Assembly: GCA_013695465.1 (NCBI GenBank)
Contig: JACDAL010000053.1
Location: forward strand, 1 to 59,516
DNA: 59,516 bases
Reading direction: 5' to 3'
Origin: Actinomycetota bacterium
Lineage (GTDB): Bacteria; Actinomycetota; CADDZG01; WHSQ01
Each line of letters starts with the position of its first letter. Position 1 is the stretch's first letter. Below the pieces are notes generated by a model. That model was not told the origin of the DNA and made no database searches. It was given only the letters and a program-made list of their open reading frames with translations. The position numbers were made by a program, and so were the translations under genes. This document shows positions 34,456-43,433 of the stretch, one piece after another.

Positions 34456-34588
34456 TGAGGCGTTGGGGGGTTAGCGGCAGGGTGCTCCGTCGTCTGAACC
34501 GAAGCTTCTTCGCTACAAGACGCTGACGTATCGTCCGTTTCGCAAAGTACCAAGCCGGCCCCCTCTCTATGCGGCACCAGTGGCGAGC

Positions 34589-36838
34589 CTAGGGCCCGGG
34601 ACTGGCGGCCGGGTCGGGAGAGGCTGCCGGTGAGGGACTCGGTGCCGGCGTGAGAGAGGGACTCGGCGCGGGGCTGGGGCTGGGGCTGGGCACAGGGGTG
34701 GGACTCGGAGCCGGGGTGGGACTGGGACGCGGAGTCGGACTGGGGGTTGGCGTGAAGCTGGGACTGGGACTCGGCGTGGGAGTGGGACTCGGTGTGACGC
34801 TGGGCCGGGGCGCGGGGCTGGGGGACGGGGGCGGCGGGGAGTTGAGAACCTCGTTAGGAAGGTCCCCGGGGGTGGCGAACTCCTCGACCGGCGTGCCGGC
34901 CACGGCTTCGGTCATGAAGGCTGCCCAGATGCGCGCCGGAAAGGAGCCACCGGTGACGTCGATGCCCTGCACCGGGCGGCACAGCTCCGCATCCGCACAG
35001 AACCGCATCTGCGGCACCAAGTCCTTGTTCTCGAGTCTCGGATAGCCCATCCACACCACCGTGGTGAGCTGAGGAATCGAGCCTGCGAACCACGCGTCGA
35101 CGTTGTTCTGTGTGGTCCCGGTCTTGCCTGCCGTGGGGCGCCCGATATCCGCGGCCGTCGCCGTCCCTCCCTGAACGACGTGAGTGAGCACCTGATTCAG
35201 GACATCGGCGGAGTTACGCTCGACCACCCGGCGGCCCGTCGTTCGACGGACGCTCCCGCACCTCTCCTCGTGCTGGTTGCCATACTCCAGCAGGCAGTTT
35301 CCGTCCTGGTCCTCGACGTAGAGGACGGGTGACACCTCGGGCTCGGCGCCGCGAGCGGTAAAGCCCGCATAGGCGCGTGCCATCTGCAGAGGTGAAACGT
35401 CGACGTCGCTTCCGCCCAGGGCCAGCGAGCAGCGTGCCGCCACCTCGTCTCCCGAGGGGCCGCTGAAGCCGAACCTCTCCAGCAAGCCGGCGACGGTATC
35501 CGGTCCGATCTCCGCGATGAGCTGGGCGTAGACCGTATTGACCGAGTTCGTCGTGGCCTCGTCGAGGGTGATGGTGCCGTAGGACGCGCCTCCGTAGTTC
35601 TCCGGCTGCCACGGGGTCCCATCAGGGTTGGCGCAGGCGGGGTCGGAGATCGTCGCCGGGCTCGGGCCGGGGAACCGAGACATCGGCGAAATCCCCTCCT
35701 CGATCGCCGACAACAGCGTGAATGGTTTGAGTGCGGAGCCCGGTTGGCGCCGATTGTCGGTGGCGAAGTTGAAGCCGCGCGCCGCCTCCACATTGTGAAA
35801 GCGGCGTCCCCCCACCATCGCCCGGAGCGATCCCTTCGGAGTGAGCGCGACGAGCGCAGCCTGTGGTTCGGACCTCTTCTGCAACAGAGAGGAGACCGCA
35901 GCCTCCGCTTGCGCCTGCATGTCAAGATCGAGGGTGGTGTGGATCTGCAGCCCGGAGGTGTACAGGCTCGCGCCGAGCTGGGGCTCCAGGACGTCCTTGC
36001 GCAACCATTCCATGAAGTAGGCGGCGTTCTGAGTACCGGCCGCCGGTGAGCGCGCAAGCCTGAGCTTCGCCTGCAAGGCTTCCGACATACGCTTCCGGGT
36101 GATGTATCCCTGTGCCTCCATCTGGGTGAGCACGCGTGCCCGCCGCTCCTTCGCCGCTCGAGGGCGCCGGTCGAGCTGATAGGACTCGGGGGCCGGGATG
36201 ATGCCGGCCAGGTAGGCTGCCTCGGACAGCGTCAGCTCGGTAGCGTGCTTGTCGAAATAGCTGCGCGCTGCCGCCTCGATGCCGTAGGCCCCTCGCCCCA
36301 GATAGATAGTGTTCAGGTAGAAGCCGAGGATCTGGCGCTTCGAGAAGGCCCGCTCCAGCTTGAGCGCCAGCACGGCCTCGCGAGCCTTGCGCTCCACCGT
36401 GCGGGAGGCATCCTGCAACACCGCGTTCTTGACGTATTGCTGCGTAATGGTGGAGCCACCTTGGCTGATCTGGCCTCCGGTCAAGTTCGCCCATGCCGCC
36501 CTGATCACCGCCCTTACAGAGACGCCCTGATGCTCGAAGAAATCCCGGTCCTCCGCGGCGATCACCGCTCGCCACACATGCGCGGGAAGGCGCTTGGTGT
36601 CAATCGTGAACCGTCGCTCCTCGCCCGCGAATATGCCGATCAGCTCCCCGTCTCGATCGAAAACCTCAGCCGCCGAGGGAAGCTGCACCTGCTTCGGCAG
36701 GGGAACTGAGGCGAAGGCGTAGACAATCACCACCCCGACCAGTCCTGCCCCCAGGGCGAGAACGGGCAGCACCCACAGGAAGCGGGTCCACCGCCGAGGC
36801 GGTCGCGCCGAAGGCAGGACTTCGGAACTACTCGTCAT
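34589..36838 (-). CDS. ponA: Class A penicillin-binding protein (glycosyltransferase-transpeptidase)
   Basis: 749 residues. One N-terminal membrane helix ([24 protein letters not shown]). Glycosyltransferase domain GT51: [20 protein letters not shown] (catalytic Glu), [41 protein letters not shown]. Transpeptidase domain: SxxK in QPGSALKPF, SxN in [13 protein letters not shown] in [11 protein letters not shown]. The last about 75 residues are a Pro/Ser/Thr/Ala repeat tail. It builds and cross-links peptidoglycan outside the membrane. Part of the DUF5318-ponA-GT87-rpsF run. Confidence 0.97.
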   Translation of the reverse strand: MTSSSEVLPSARPPRRWTRFLWVLPVLALGAGLVGVVIVYAFASVPLPKQVQLPSAAEVFDRDGELIGIFAGEERRFTIDTKRLPAHVWRAVIAAEDRDFFEHQGVSVRAVIRAAWANLTGGQISQGGSTITQQYVKNAVLQDASRTVERKAREAVLALKLERAFSKRQILGFYLNTIYLGRGAYGIEAAARSYFDKHATELTLSEAAYLAGIIPAPESYQLDRRPRAAKERRARVLTQMEAQGYITRKRMSEALQAKLRLARSPAAGTQNAAYFMEWLRKDVLEPQLGASLYTSGLQIHTTLDLDMQAQAEAAVSSLLQKRSEPQAALVALTPKGSLRAMVGGRRFHNVEAARGFNFATDNRRQPGSALKPFTLLSAIEEGISPMSRFPGPSPATISDPACANPDGTPWQPENYGGASYGTITLDEATTNSVNTVYAQLIAEIGPDTVAGLLERFGFSGPSGDEVAARCSLALGGSDVDVSPLQMARAYAGFTARGAEPEVSPVLYVEDQDGNCLLEYGNQHEERCGSVRRTTGRRVVERNSADVLNQVLTHVVQGGTATAADIGRPTAGKTGTTQNNVDAWFAGSIPQLTTVVWMGYPRLENKDLVPQMRFCADAELCRPVQGIDVTGGSFPARIWAAFMTEAVAGTPVEEFATPGDLPNEVLNSPPPPSPSPAPRPSVTPSPTPTPSPSPSFTPTPSPTPRPSPTPAPSPTPVPSPSPSPAPSPSLTPAPSPSPAASPDPAASPGP
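34601..34840 (-). repeat. Low-complexity PSPTP-type repeat at the ponA 3' end
   Basis: The ponA tail is encoded by degenerate short repeats giving [13 protein letters not shown]-like units. On the + strand it reads as runs of GGGACT/GGGGCTGGG. Such tracts expand and contract by slippage, so tail length probably varies among strains. It is likely a flexible wall-spanning tail. Confidence 0.8.
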
Positions 36839-36873
36839 CTCTTACCGACACAGGGCTGGAAGGGGGACTCCTT

Positions 36874-37263
36874 TTAGCGCCGCCCCCGGCTGCTGGGATG
36901 AGAGGCGAGCGCCTGATATCGGCGCCCGGCCATATAGGACCGCACCAGATGGTTCCAAGCGCAGTCGACGCACACCTCGACGAGGTAACACGTGAAGCTG
37001 TCGTGGGCGGAGGCGAGCTCGGACAGCCACGCCGCGGGGTAGACGACCCGGCCACTGTCTCGCTTGAGCTCGTCTCCGTAGACGTACCGCACCCAGCGCA
37101 AAGACTCGTGGGAGCAAATCGGGCACTGTCCCGGAACTGCATCGCCGATGTTCTTGGCTGCCCGCAACAGCTCGGGATGGGCATCGCAGACATCCGAGGT
37201 GTCGAGCCGCCCTCTGCGCAGAGACGAAATCGCCGAGCGCCGAGCCAGCGTGTAGTCCACCAT
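36874..37263 (-). CDS. DUF5318 zinc-ribbon-like protein
   Basis: About 129 residues. VDYTLARRSAISSLRRGRLDTSDVCDAHPELLRAAKNIG, then two Cys pairs (GQCPICSHESL and VEVCVDCAWNHLVRSY) that likely bind zinc, with YVYGDELKRDSGRV between them. DUF5318 proteins sit beside ponA in many actinobacteria; function unknown. Start at ATG 37263; ATG 37275 is a close alternative and neither has a strong ribosome binding site. It ends 35 nt before ponA on the same strand. Confidence 0.82.
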   Translation of the reverse strand: MVDYTLARRSAISSLRRGRLDTSDVCDAHPELLRAAKNIGDAVPGQCPICSHESLRWVRYVYGDELKRDSGRVVYPAAWLSELASAHDSFTCYLVEVCVDCAWNHLVRSYMAGRRYQALASHPSSRGRR

Positions 37264-37382
37264 CGGCCCGACCATGCCCGGAGGCCGGTGCGGGTCGAAC
37301 GATCTCCCCGAGGAAATGACCATGGTGCAGATGGTAAACGGCAGGGGGGAGGGTGCCGGAAGCCTGGCTGCGGAAACCGCGG

Positions 37383-37450
37383 AGGCAGAAGCGAACCGTG
37401 GACATGGGCCGACCGATTCGGGTGGGCAGCAGCGAAGCGCGGGCAATCGA
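37383..37450 (+). repeat. Dispersed intergenic repeat, locus c
   Basis: The core AGCGAACCGTGGACATG (37390-37406) has 1 mismatch to the family consensus and is preceded by GGCAGA. A second, decayed unit may follow (GGCAGCAGCGAAGCGCGGGCAAT, about 37425-37447). It lies between the divergent DUF5318 and padR genes. Confidence 0.65.
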
Positions 37451-37527
37451 ACCGGTGCCCGTGGCAGCCGAAGGCCGCAGGGGTGTGGCAAGCCGGAGTG
37501 ATCGCGCGACCGGCCCAAAGGGACGGG

Positions 37528-37550
37528 CGATATATCGGGGCGATATATCG
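37528..37550 (+). promoter_or_regulatory. Tandem CGATATATCG palindromes upstream of padR
   Basis: Two perfect copies of the 10-bp palindrome CGATATATCG, at 37528-37537 and 37541-37550 (13-bp period, each followed by G), end 14 nt before the padR GTG. This is an AT-rich island in GC-rich DNA and overlaps any -10 region. A probable operator for the adjacent PadR, controlling itself and ino1. Confidence 0.65.
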
Positions 37551-37564
37551 GATAGGATCAACCC

Positions 37565-38137
37565 GTGAAGACATCCGGAATGCTCGAGCTGCCCGTTCTC
37601 GGCCTCCTGAAGAGCCGGGACATGCACGGCTACGAGCTGCGGAAGCAGCTCACCGCGATGCTGGGGCCACTGTGGGGCGTGTCGTGGGGCTCGCTTTACC
37701 CCACCTTGCGCCGACTGGCACGGGCGGGGGCCGTGGTCAAGCTCACCGACGACCCCTCCGTGGCCTCCTCGAACCGCAGCGGTAACCAACGCCGTCGCAC
37801 CGTATACCGCCTTACCCCCCACGGAGAAAAACTGTTCGTCCAACTCCTGGAGGAAACGGGAGCGCCCGTAGATCAAGAGCGCTTCTCGCTGCGGCTCGCC
37901 TTCTTCCGCTACCTCGATCCTGAGACGCGGCTCGCACTACTCGAGCGGCGTCGGGCCTACCTCCAGGAAAAGCTTGCGCAGTTCAAGGCAAACCTGCAGG
38001 ACTACAAAGGCCGTATGGATCGCTACTCGCTGTCGCTGCAGAGCCACGACATGGCGGCGACTCAGAACGACCTCGCCTGGATAGACGAGCTGATCATCAG
38101 CGAGAAGGAATCGGACAACCACGCTCGGAGCGATTGA
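37565..38137 (+). CDS. PadR-family transcriptional regulator
   Basis: 190 residues. Winged helix: [66 protein letters not shown]. The C-terminal helical dimerisation region is [27 protein letters not shown] PadR next to ino1 is a conserved actinobacterial pair (Rv0047c in M. tuberculosis). GTG start. The tandem palindromes directly upstream are its likely operator; ino1 begins 62 bp downstream. Confidence 0.92.
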   Translation: MKTSGMLELPVLGLLKSRDMHGYELRKQLTAMLGPLWGVSWGSLYPTLRRLARAGAVVKLTDDPSVASSNRSGNQRRRTVYRLTPHGEKLFVQLLEETGAPVDQERFSLRLAFFRYLDPETRLALLERRRAYLQEKLAQFKANLQDYKGRMDRYSLSLQSHDMAATQNDLAWIDELIISEKESDNHARSD

Positions 38138-38199
38138 GCCGCGGGCCTACAGACCGCATGGGGAACCCGGGAAGACTGGGGAAGAAAGGAAGAATTGAC

Positions 38200-39348
38200 A
38201 TGGGTAAAGTGAGAGTTGGGCTGGTGGGGGTCGGCAACTGCGCCGCGGCACTCGTTCAGGGCATCGAGTACTACGCAAAGGCGCACACTGAGGAGCACGT
38301 GCCCGGGCTGATGCATGTCAATCTCGGCCCTTATCACGTCTCCGACGTCGAGTTCTCGTGCGCCTTCGACGTCGACGCCGGCAAAGTGGGAACCGATCTA
38401 TCCGAGGCCGTCTGGGCCGAGCCCAACAACACCACCAAGTTCTCGGACGTGACCCCGATCGGAGTGATGGTGCAGCGCGGCCCCACCGCCGACGGGCTCG
38501 GCACCTACTACCGCCAGGTCATCACCGAATCCGCAGAACAACCGGTGGACATCGCCCAAGTGCTTCGTGACACCGGGACGGACGTGCTCGTCAACTACCT
38601 GCCGGTGGGATCCGAGCAGGCCGCCGTTCACTACGCGGAGCAGGCTCTCGAGGCCGGAGTGGGCTTCGTCAACTGCATGCCGGTGTTCATTGCGAGTACG
38701 CCCGCGTGGGCGCGCCGCTTCGAGGAAGCGGGAGTTCCCATCGTCGGCGACGACATCAAGAGCCAGGTCGGTGCAACCATCTCGCACCGGGTGTTGGCCA
38801 AGCTCTTCGAGGACCGGGGCGTGGTAATCGATCGGACCTACCAGCTCAATTTCGGCGGCAACATGGACTTCATGAACATGCTCGAGCGCAGCCGGCTCGA
38901 GTCCAAGAAGATCTCCAAGACGCAGTCCGTCACCTCTCAGATTGCGCGCGGCATCGACGCCTCGGACATCCACATCGGACCCTCCGACCACGTCCCCTGG
39001 CTCGAGGATCGCAAATGGGCCTACATCCGGATCGAGGGCCGCGAGTTCGGCGACGTGCCTATCTCCATGGAGCTGAAGCTCGAGGTATGGGACTCGCCCA
39101 ATTCGGCTGGGGTCGTGATCGACGCGGTGCGTTGCGCCAAGCTCGCCATGGACCGCGGCATCGGGGGAGCGCTTGTGGGTCCAAGCTCTTACTTCATGAA
39201 ATCGCCTCCGCTGCAGCACTCGGACTCGCAAGCGCGCGACCTGGTCGAGGCCTTTATCGCCCCGAGCTCGGGCAACGGGGCTCACCGTAACGGGCATGGA
39301 TCCGGCGCCGTCACGCCTGCTGAAGCAGCGGGGACCGGCAGCCCTTAA
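38200..39348 (+). CDS. ino1: Inositol-3-phosphate synthase (actinobacterial type)
   Basis: 382 residues. NAD-binding start [22 protein letters not shown]. Catalytic core: [77 protein letters not shown] and [14 protein letters not shown]. It converts glucose-6-phosphate to inositol-3-phosphate, needed for phosphatidylinositol and mycothiol. The ATG at 38200 has GAAAGGAAG upstream. Probably co-transcribed with padR. The presence of a mycothiol-type DinB protein at 21.3 kb fits an inositol-derived thiol. Confidence 0.96.
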   Translation: MGKVRVGLVGVGNCAAALVQGIEYYAKAHTEEHVPGLMHVNLGPYHVSDVEFSCAFDVDAGKVGTDLSEAVWAEPNNTTKFSDVTPIGVMVQRGPTADGLGTYYRQVITESAEQPVDIAQVLRDTGTDVLVNYLPVGSEQAAVHYAEQALEAGVGFVNCMPVFIASTPAWARRFEEAGVPIVGDDIKSQVGATISHRVLAKLFEDRGVVIDRTYQLNFGGNMDFMNMLERSRLESKKISKTQSVTSQIARGIDASDIHIGPSDHVPWLEDRKWAYIRIEGREFGDVPISMELKLEVWDSPNSAGVVIDAVRCAKLAMDRGIGGALVGPSSYFMKSPPLQHSDSQARDLVEAFIAPSSGNGAHRNGHGSGAVTPAEAAGTGSP

Positions 39349-39362
39349 GAGCGCCCCCCGGA

Positions 39363-40676
39363 ATGAGGAAGGCCATTGCGGCGCGCCTTTCCGGATCATC
39401 GAGGCGCCCCGCTACCGGCGAGCATGAGCCGTGGTCCGAATGGATCGGACGCGACTTCCGGCGGCTCCTCGGCTCCCAATTTGCAGCCCAGGCGGCCGAC
39501 GGAACATCGCAGGCCGTCATCGCCAACATCTTGGTGCTGGAACCCCTGGGACAGGGCACTTCGGGACGCGTGCTCGAGGTCAGCGTCCTTACTCTCTTGC
39601 CCTATTCACTGATTGCTCCCTTTGTGGGAGTGTTCGTCGACCGCTGGGCCCGTCGCAGCATCCTCGTAACCACGAGCGCCCTGCGGGTGGTCCTACTCGG
39701 TGCCGCCATCGCGGCCCTGGTGGGGAGCGCCGCCGAAACCACTCTCTATGCGGTCGCTTTGGTGCTGCTGGGCCTGGGACGTCTCTTCCTCACCGCCAAG
39801 GGAGCCTCGCTGCCCCTGACTCTGCACGAGCAACATTTGCTGCAGGGCAACTCGATATCGGGAGGCGGGGGCATGATCGCCGCTCTGGTGGGCGGAGTCG
39901 TGGGGCTGGCGACAGTCGCATTCAGCGGTGCCGGCCTCGCTCTCGGGCTGGCTGCCGCCCTCTACCTGGTCTCGGCCGCCGTCGCGGCTTCCATCGGGAG
40001 TGCGATGAGAGCAGAGCGCCGCGATACGGCGGGGCTGTCGAAGGAGATCGCGCGAGTCGCAGTCGAGCTGTGGGACGGATTACGCCAAGCATGGCGTAGA
40101 CCGCCCGTGCGACTGCCTCTGGCCGCGATCTTTCTCCTCAGGGTGGTCGTTATCTTCGTCGCCATAGCCACGATCCTCGTGATCAAGGAGCAGTTTCCGC
40201 AGACCGGAGACCAGTTCGGGCGATTGTCGGCGAGTGCGCTGGCGCTCGGGGCGGCGGGCGTGGGGGCCTTCATAGGGGCCGCCACTGCCCCTCTGCTCGG
40301 CGGCCGCCTGGAGCGCTCCGGGCTCATCCTGGTCGGTTTCGGAGTTTCCTCCGTCGGACTCCTGACCCTCGGCTGGGTAGCCTCGTTGACTGCCATGCTC
40401 GTGCTTGCGCTCGTCACGGGTTACGGGACGTTCGTGGCAAAAGTCGCCGTCGACGCCCTCGTGCAGGAGGGAATGCCGGACGAATACAGAGGGCGGGCGT
40501 TCTCCCTCTACGACATCCTCTACAACCTTGCCAGCGTCGTTGCCGCGGGGTTCCTGGTTGCGTTCGGAGTGTCGGACGCGGTGCGCACACCGCTTGTGGC
40601 CGCCGGAATCTGCTGCGTGGGAGCGGCCCTGGCGATGCGCACGGCGTTCAAGAGGGCGGGAATGCTGGGGGCCTAA
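39363..40676 (+). CDS. MFS transporter
   Basis: 437 residues, about 12 membrane helices. MFS markers: LLPYSLIAPFVGVFVDRWARRSILVTTSALR (loop 2-3 motif GxxxDRxxRR) and GMPDEYRGRAFSLYDILYNLASVVAAGFLVAF. Members like this are annotated as drug or solute exporters; substrate unknown. It starts 14 nt after ino1, so export of an inositol-linked compound is conceivable but unproven. A strong bidirectional terminator follows. Confidence 0.88.
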   Translation: MRKAIAARLSGSSRRPATGEHEPWSEWIGRDFRRLLGSQFAAQAADGTSQAVIANILVLEPLGQGTSGRVLEVSVLTLLPYSLIAPFVGVFVDRWARRSILVTTSALRVVLLGAAIAALVGSAAETTLYAVALVLLGLGRLFLTAKGASLPLTLHEQHLLQGNSISGGGGMIAALVGGVVGLATVAFSGAGLALGLAAALYLVSAAVAASIGSAMRAERRDTAGLSKEIARVAVELWDGLRQAWRRPPVRLPLAAIFLLRVVVIFVAIATILVIKEQFPQTGDQFGRLSASALALGAAGVGAFIGAATAPLLGGRLERSGLILVGFGVSSVGLLTLGWVASLTAMLVLALVTGYGTFVAKVAVDALVQEGMPDEYRGRAFSLYDILYNLASVVAAGFLVAFGVSDAVRTPLVAAGICCVGAALAMRTAFKRAGMLGA

Positions 40677-40704
40677 GATGTGTCCAGGTCCATCTTTTCG
40701 CCGT

Positions 40705-40725
40705 AACCCGCGCTCAGCGCGGGTT
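40705..40725. terminator. Bidirectional hairpin between MFS and pcnA
   Basis: AACCCGCGC-TCA-GCGCGGGTT, a perfect 9-bp stem with a 3-nt loop between convergent genes. Weak T runs flank it (TTTT at about 40695, GAAAAAG at 40731), giving U-tracts in both directions. Confidence 0.75.
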
Positions 40726-40742
40726 GTAGTGAAAAAGTCGGG

Positions 40743-42164
40743 CTAACGGCTCAGCTCCCGGCCGGCCGCCCATTTGTCGAGCTCCTCGTAGACCTCCCCC
40801 TCTGGTAAGGGGCCGCGCTCGAGGCGCAGCTCCAGCAGATGCTCGAGCGCCTGGCCCACGAGGGGCCCGGGTGGAATCCCAAGGTGGGCCATGACCTGCT
40901 TGCCGTCGAGGTCGGGCCTCAGCTTCTCGAGCTCCTCCTGCGCGGCAAGCTCCGCGATGCGTTTCTCGAGCTCGTCCATGCGCGCTGCGAGCTTGGCCGC
41001 TTTGGCGCGGTTACGGGTAGTGCAGTCCGCTCGTACCAGCTCGTTGAGGTCGGCGAGCAGGGGACCTGCATCACGGGCGTAGCGCCTCACGGCAGAGTCG
41101 CTCCAGCCCAGACTGTAGGTGTGGAAACGGTGGTGCAGGCTGATCAGCTCGGCAACCGCAGCTACCGTTCTGGTCGGATAGCGCAGCGCCCTCAGGCGAT
41201 CGGCGGCCATCCGGGCGCCCACCACCTCGTGGTGGTGAAAGGACACGCCCGAGGGCTCGATGCGACGGGTCCGCGGCTTGCCGATGTCGTGCAACAGGGC
41301 CGCTAGCCTCAACACCTCCTCCTCGGGAGCCTGCTCGAGAACGGCGAGTGTGTGCAGAAACACGTCCTTGTGCTTATGGACGGGGTCCTGCTCGAGCTTG
41401 AGCGCACTCAGCTCCGGCAAGAACAACTCGACGATCCCGGTAGAGTCCGCCGCCACAAGGGCTGCGCCCGGAGACTGCCCGCACAACAACTTGGTGAGCT
41501 CGTCTCTGATCCGCTCTGCCGAAACGGAGCCGATCAGCTCCTTGAGCTCTGTGATCGCCGACAGCGTGCTCTTCTCGAGCCCGAAGCCGAGCTGCGAGGA
41601 GAACCGGAAGGCGCGCAGCATCCGCAGGGGATCATCGGTGAACGACAGCTTGGGATCGATGGGCGTCACGATGACACCGGCTTTGAGATCCTCGCGGCCC
41701 CCGAAGGGATCGAGCAGCTCGAGATCCTTGAGCCTGATCGCGAGGGCGTTGATCGTGAAGTCCCGGCGAGAGAGGTCGGTCGTGATGTCGTCGGCGAAAG
41801 AGACTTGCGGATGACGGGAGCCGGGCTCGTAGCTCTCGGTGCGAAAGGTCGTGATCTCGAAGCGAGCGCCGCCGAATAGCACGCCCACGGTCCCGTACTC
41901 GACTCCCTGCAGCCATAGAGCCTCAGCTCCAGACTCGACCAGCGCGCTCGTCTCCTCCGGCCTGGCGTCGGTACACAGGTCGATGTCGCCGTGATCGCGG
42001 CCCAAGAAGGCGTCGCGCACCGAGCCTCCCACCACTAGGAGCTGACGGCCGGAGGACTCGAAACGCCGGGCAAGGTCCATGAGCGGGCTTCCCGGGGCGG
42101 TGAGACGGGCGAGTGCGCGGCGCGCGGAGCCTTCCGGATCCCGTTGTGAAGTCTCAGACGACAT
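40743..42164 (-). CDS. cca: CCA tRNA nucleotidyltransferase with HD domain (PcnA type)
   Basis: 473 residues. Head: LLVVGGSVRDAFLGRDHGDIDLCTDARPEE (GGSVRD plus the DxD metal pair). Then ITTDLSRRDFTINALAIRL and DPLRMLRAFRFSSQLGF. HD phosphohydrolase domain: LAALLHDIGKPRTR with HHHEVVGARMA. It builds or repairs the 3' CCA of tRNAs, needed here because the three tRNA genes do not encode CCA. pcnA near murJ-sigM-trxB-parAB is the usual actinobacterial origin-side arrangement. Confidence 0.95.
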   Translation of the reverse strand: MSSETSQRDPEGSARRALARLTAPGSPLMDLARRFESSGRQLLVVGGSVRDAFLGRDHGDIDLCTDARPEETSALVESGAEALWLQGVEYGTVGVLFGGARFEITTFRTESYEPGSRHPQVSFADDITTDLSRRDFTINALAIRLKDLELLDPFGGREDLKAGVIVTPIDPKLSFTDDPLRMLRAFRFSSQLGFGLEKSTLSAITELKELIGSVSAERIRDELTKLLCGQSPGAALVAADSTGIVELFLPELSALKLEQDPVHKHKDVFLHTLAVLEQAPEEEVLRLAALLHDIGKPRTRRIEPSGVSFHHHEVVGARMAADRLRALRYPTRTVAAVAELISLHHRFHTYSLGWSDSAVRRYARDAGPLLADLNELVRADCTTRNRAKAAKLAARMDELEKRIAELAAQEELEKLRPDLDGKQVMAHLGIPPGPLVGQALEHLLELRLERGPLPEGEVYEELDKWAAGRELSR

Positions 42165-42239
42165 GGCTCCAACACTAGGCTTTCACCGGAGACCCCTATA
42201 CGCTTGGAGGAGCCGCAGCCAAACCGGGGAGGAACAGGG

Positions 42240-43433
42240 ATGAACATGAAGGTCATGAGCAGGGCGGGCCGGAGTAAGCGGTGGTCCCGCAGACCGCCTG
42301 TGAACAGAACGGCGAGGCTGATCGCCGCAGGTACGGCTCTGCTTCTGGGGGCCGCGGCATGCGGCACCGGGTCGGGGTCCGGAGGCGGCGACTCTACGGG
42401 CGGCGACTCAGGGGGCGGTGGAGACCAAAAGGTAGTAAAGGCGGCATGGGTCTACGTGGGCCCGCGTAACGACGGGGGCTGGACCACCGCCCACGACAAC
42501 GGCCGGTTGGCGGTCGAGAAGGAGTTCGGAGACCAGGTCGAAACCGACTACGTCGAGAACGTCCCCGAGGAGCCTGCCGCTGCAGCCCGGGCCATCGAGG
42601 GCTTTGCTCGCAAGGGCTACGACATCATCTTCACGACCTCGTTCGGCTTCATGGACCCAACTCTCGAAGTCGCCAAAAAATACCCCGACGTGGTCTTCGA
42701 GCACTGTTCGGGATTCAAGACGGCCGAGAACATGGCCAACTACTTCGGCGCCATGGAGGAAGCCAAGTTCCTGGCGGGGATGGCCGCCGGCGCCGCCACC
42801 GAGAACGGGCAACTCGGTAAGGTCAACGCCTTCCCCATTCCCGAGGTCATCCGGCTCACCAATGCGTTCATGATCGGTGCCCGGTCGGTGAACCCCGATG
42901 CGACGATGAAGGTCGTGTTCACGAACTCCTGGTTCAATCCCCCCGCGGAGAAGTCGGCGGCAGAGAGCCTCCTGGATGCCGGAGCCGATGTCCTCACCCA
43001 AGATGTCGACAGCCCGGCGACGGGGCAGGTAGCGGGGGCCGCGGGGGCGGACTGGGTCGGTTACAACTCCGACGCATCCAAGTTCGCTCCGCAGGCGTGG
43101 CTGACCGCTCCGGTATGGGACTGGAGCGGCTACTACATCGACAGAGTCCAGGCCGCTATCGACGGGACCTGGAAGTCAGGGAGTTACTACGGCGATCTTG
43201 CGGACGGCATCGTAGACCTCGCCCCCTACGGCGAGGCGGTCGACGCCAAGACCAAGAGCCAGATCGCCAGCATGCGCAAGGAAATCGAGTCGGACCAGTT
43301 CGAGGTCTTCCAGGGCCCGGTGCGCGACCAGAACGGAGAGGTGGTAGTGCCCGAAGGCGAGACTCCACCCTTAGAGGACCTTCTCGGCATGGACTACTTC
43401 GTAGAAGGGATCGTGAGCAAGCTGCCGTCCTAA
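42240..43433 (+). CDS. BMP-family ABC transporter substrate-binding lipoprotein
   Basis: 397 residues. A long basic N-terminus is followed by a lipobox (LLLGAAAC) and a Gly/Ser/Asp-rich linker. The BMP/Med fold follows: KVVKAAWVYVGPRNDGGWTTAHDNGRLAVEKEFGD, YDIIFTTSFGFMDPTLEVAKKYPDVVFEH, NYFGAMEEAKFLAGMAAGAATENGQLGKV. Proteins of this kind (YufN/NupN, PnrA) bind purine nucleosides. The ATG at 42240 has GGGGAGG at 7 nt. First gene of a four-gene transporter operon. Confidence 0.93.
   Translation: MNMKVMSRAGRSKRWSRRPPVNRTARLIAAGTALLLGAAACGTGSGSGGGDSTGGDSGGGGDQKVVKAAWVYVGPRNDGGWTTAHDNGRLAVEKEFGDQVETDYVENVPEEPAAAARAIEGFARKGYDIIFTTSFGFMDPTLEVAKKYPDVVFEHCSGFKTAENMANYFGAMEEAKFLAGMAAGAATENGQLGKVNAFPIPEVIRLTNAFMIGARSVNPDATMKVVFTNSWFNPPAEKSAAESLLDAGADVLTQDVDSPATGQVAGAAGADWVGYNSDASKFAPQAWLTAPVWDWSGYYIDRVQAAIDGTWKSGSYYGDLADGIVDLAPYGEAVDAKTKSQIASMRKEIESDQFEVFQGPVRDQNGEVVVPEGETPPLEDLLGMDYFVEGIVSKLPS

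Noticed and set aside
36984-36998. parS-like sequence GGTAACACGTGAAGC
   Set aside because: Only 11 of 14 positions match GTTTCACGTGAAAC, and it lies inside the DUF5318 gene far from parB; no canonical parS was seen.
42165-42239. Purine riboswitch before the nucleoside transporter
   Set aside because: The 75-bp leader is too short and lacks the three-way-junction pattern; only a ribosome binding site and a weak -10 are visible.
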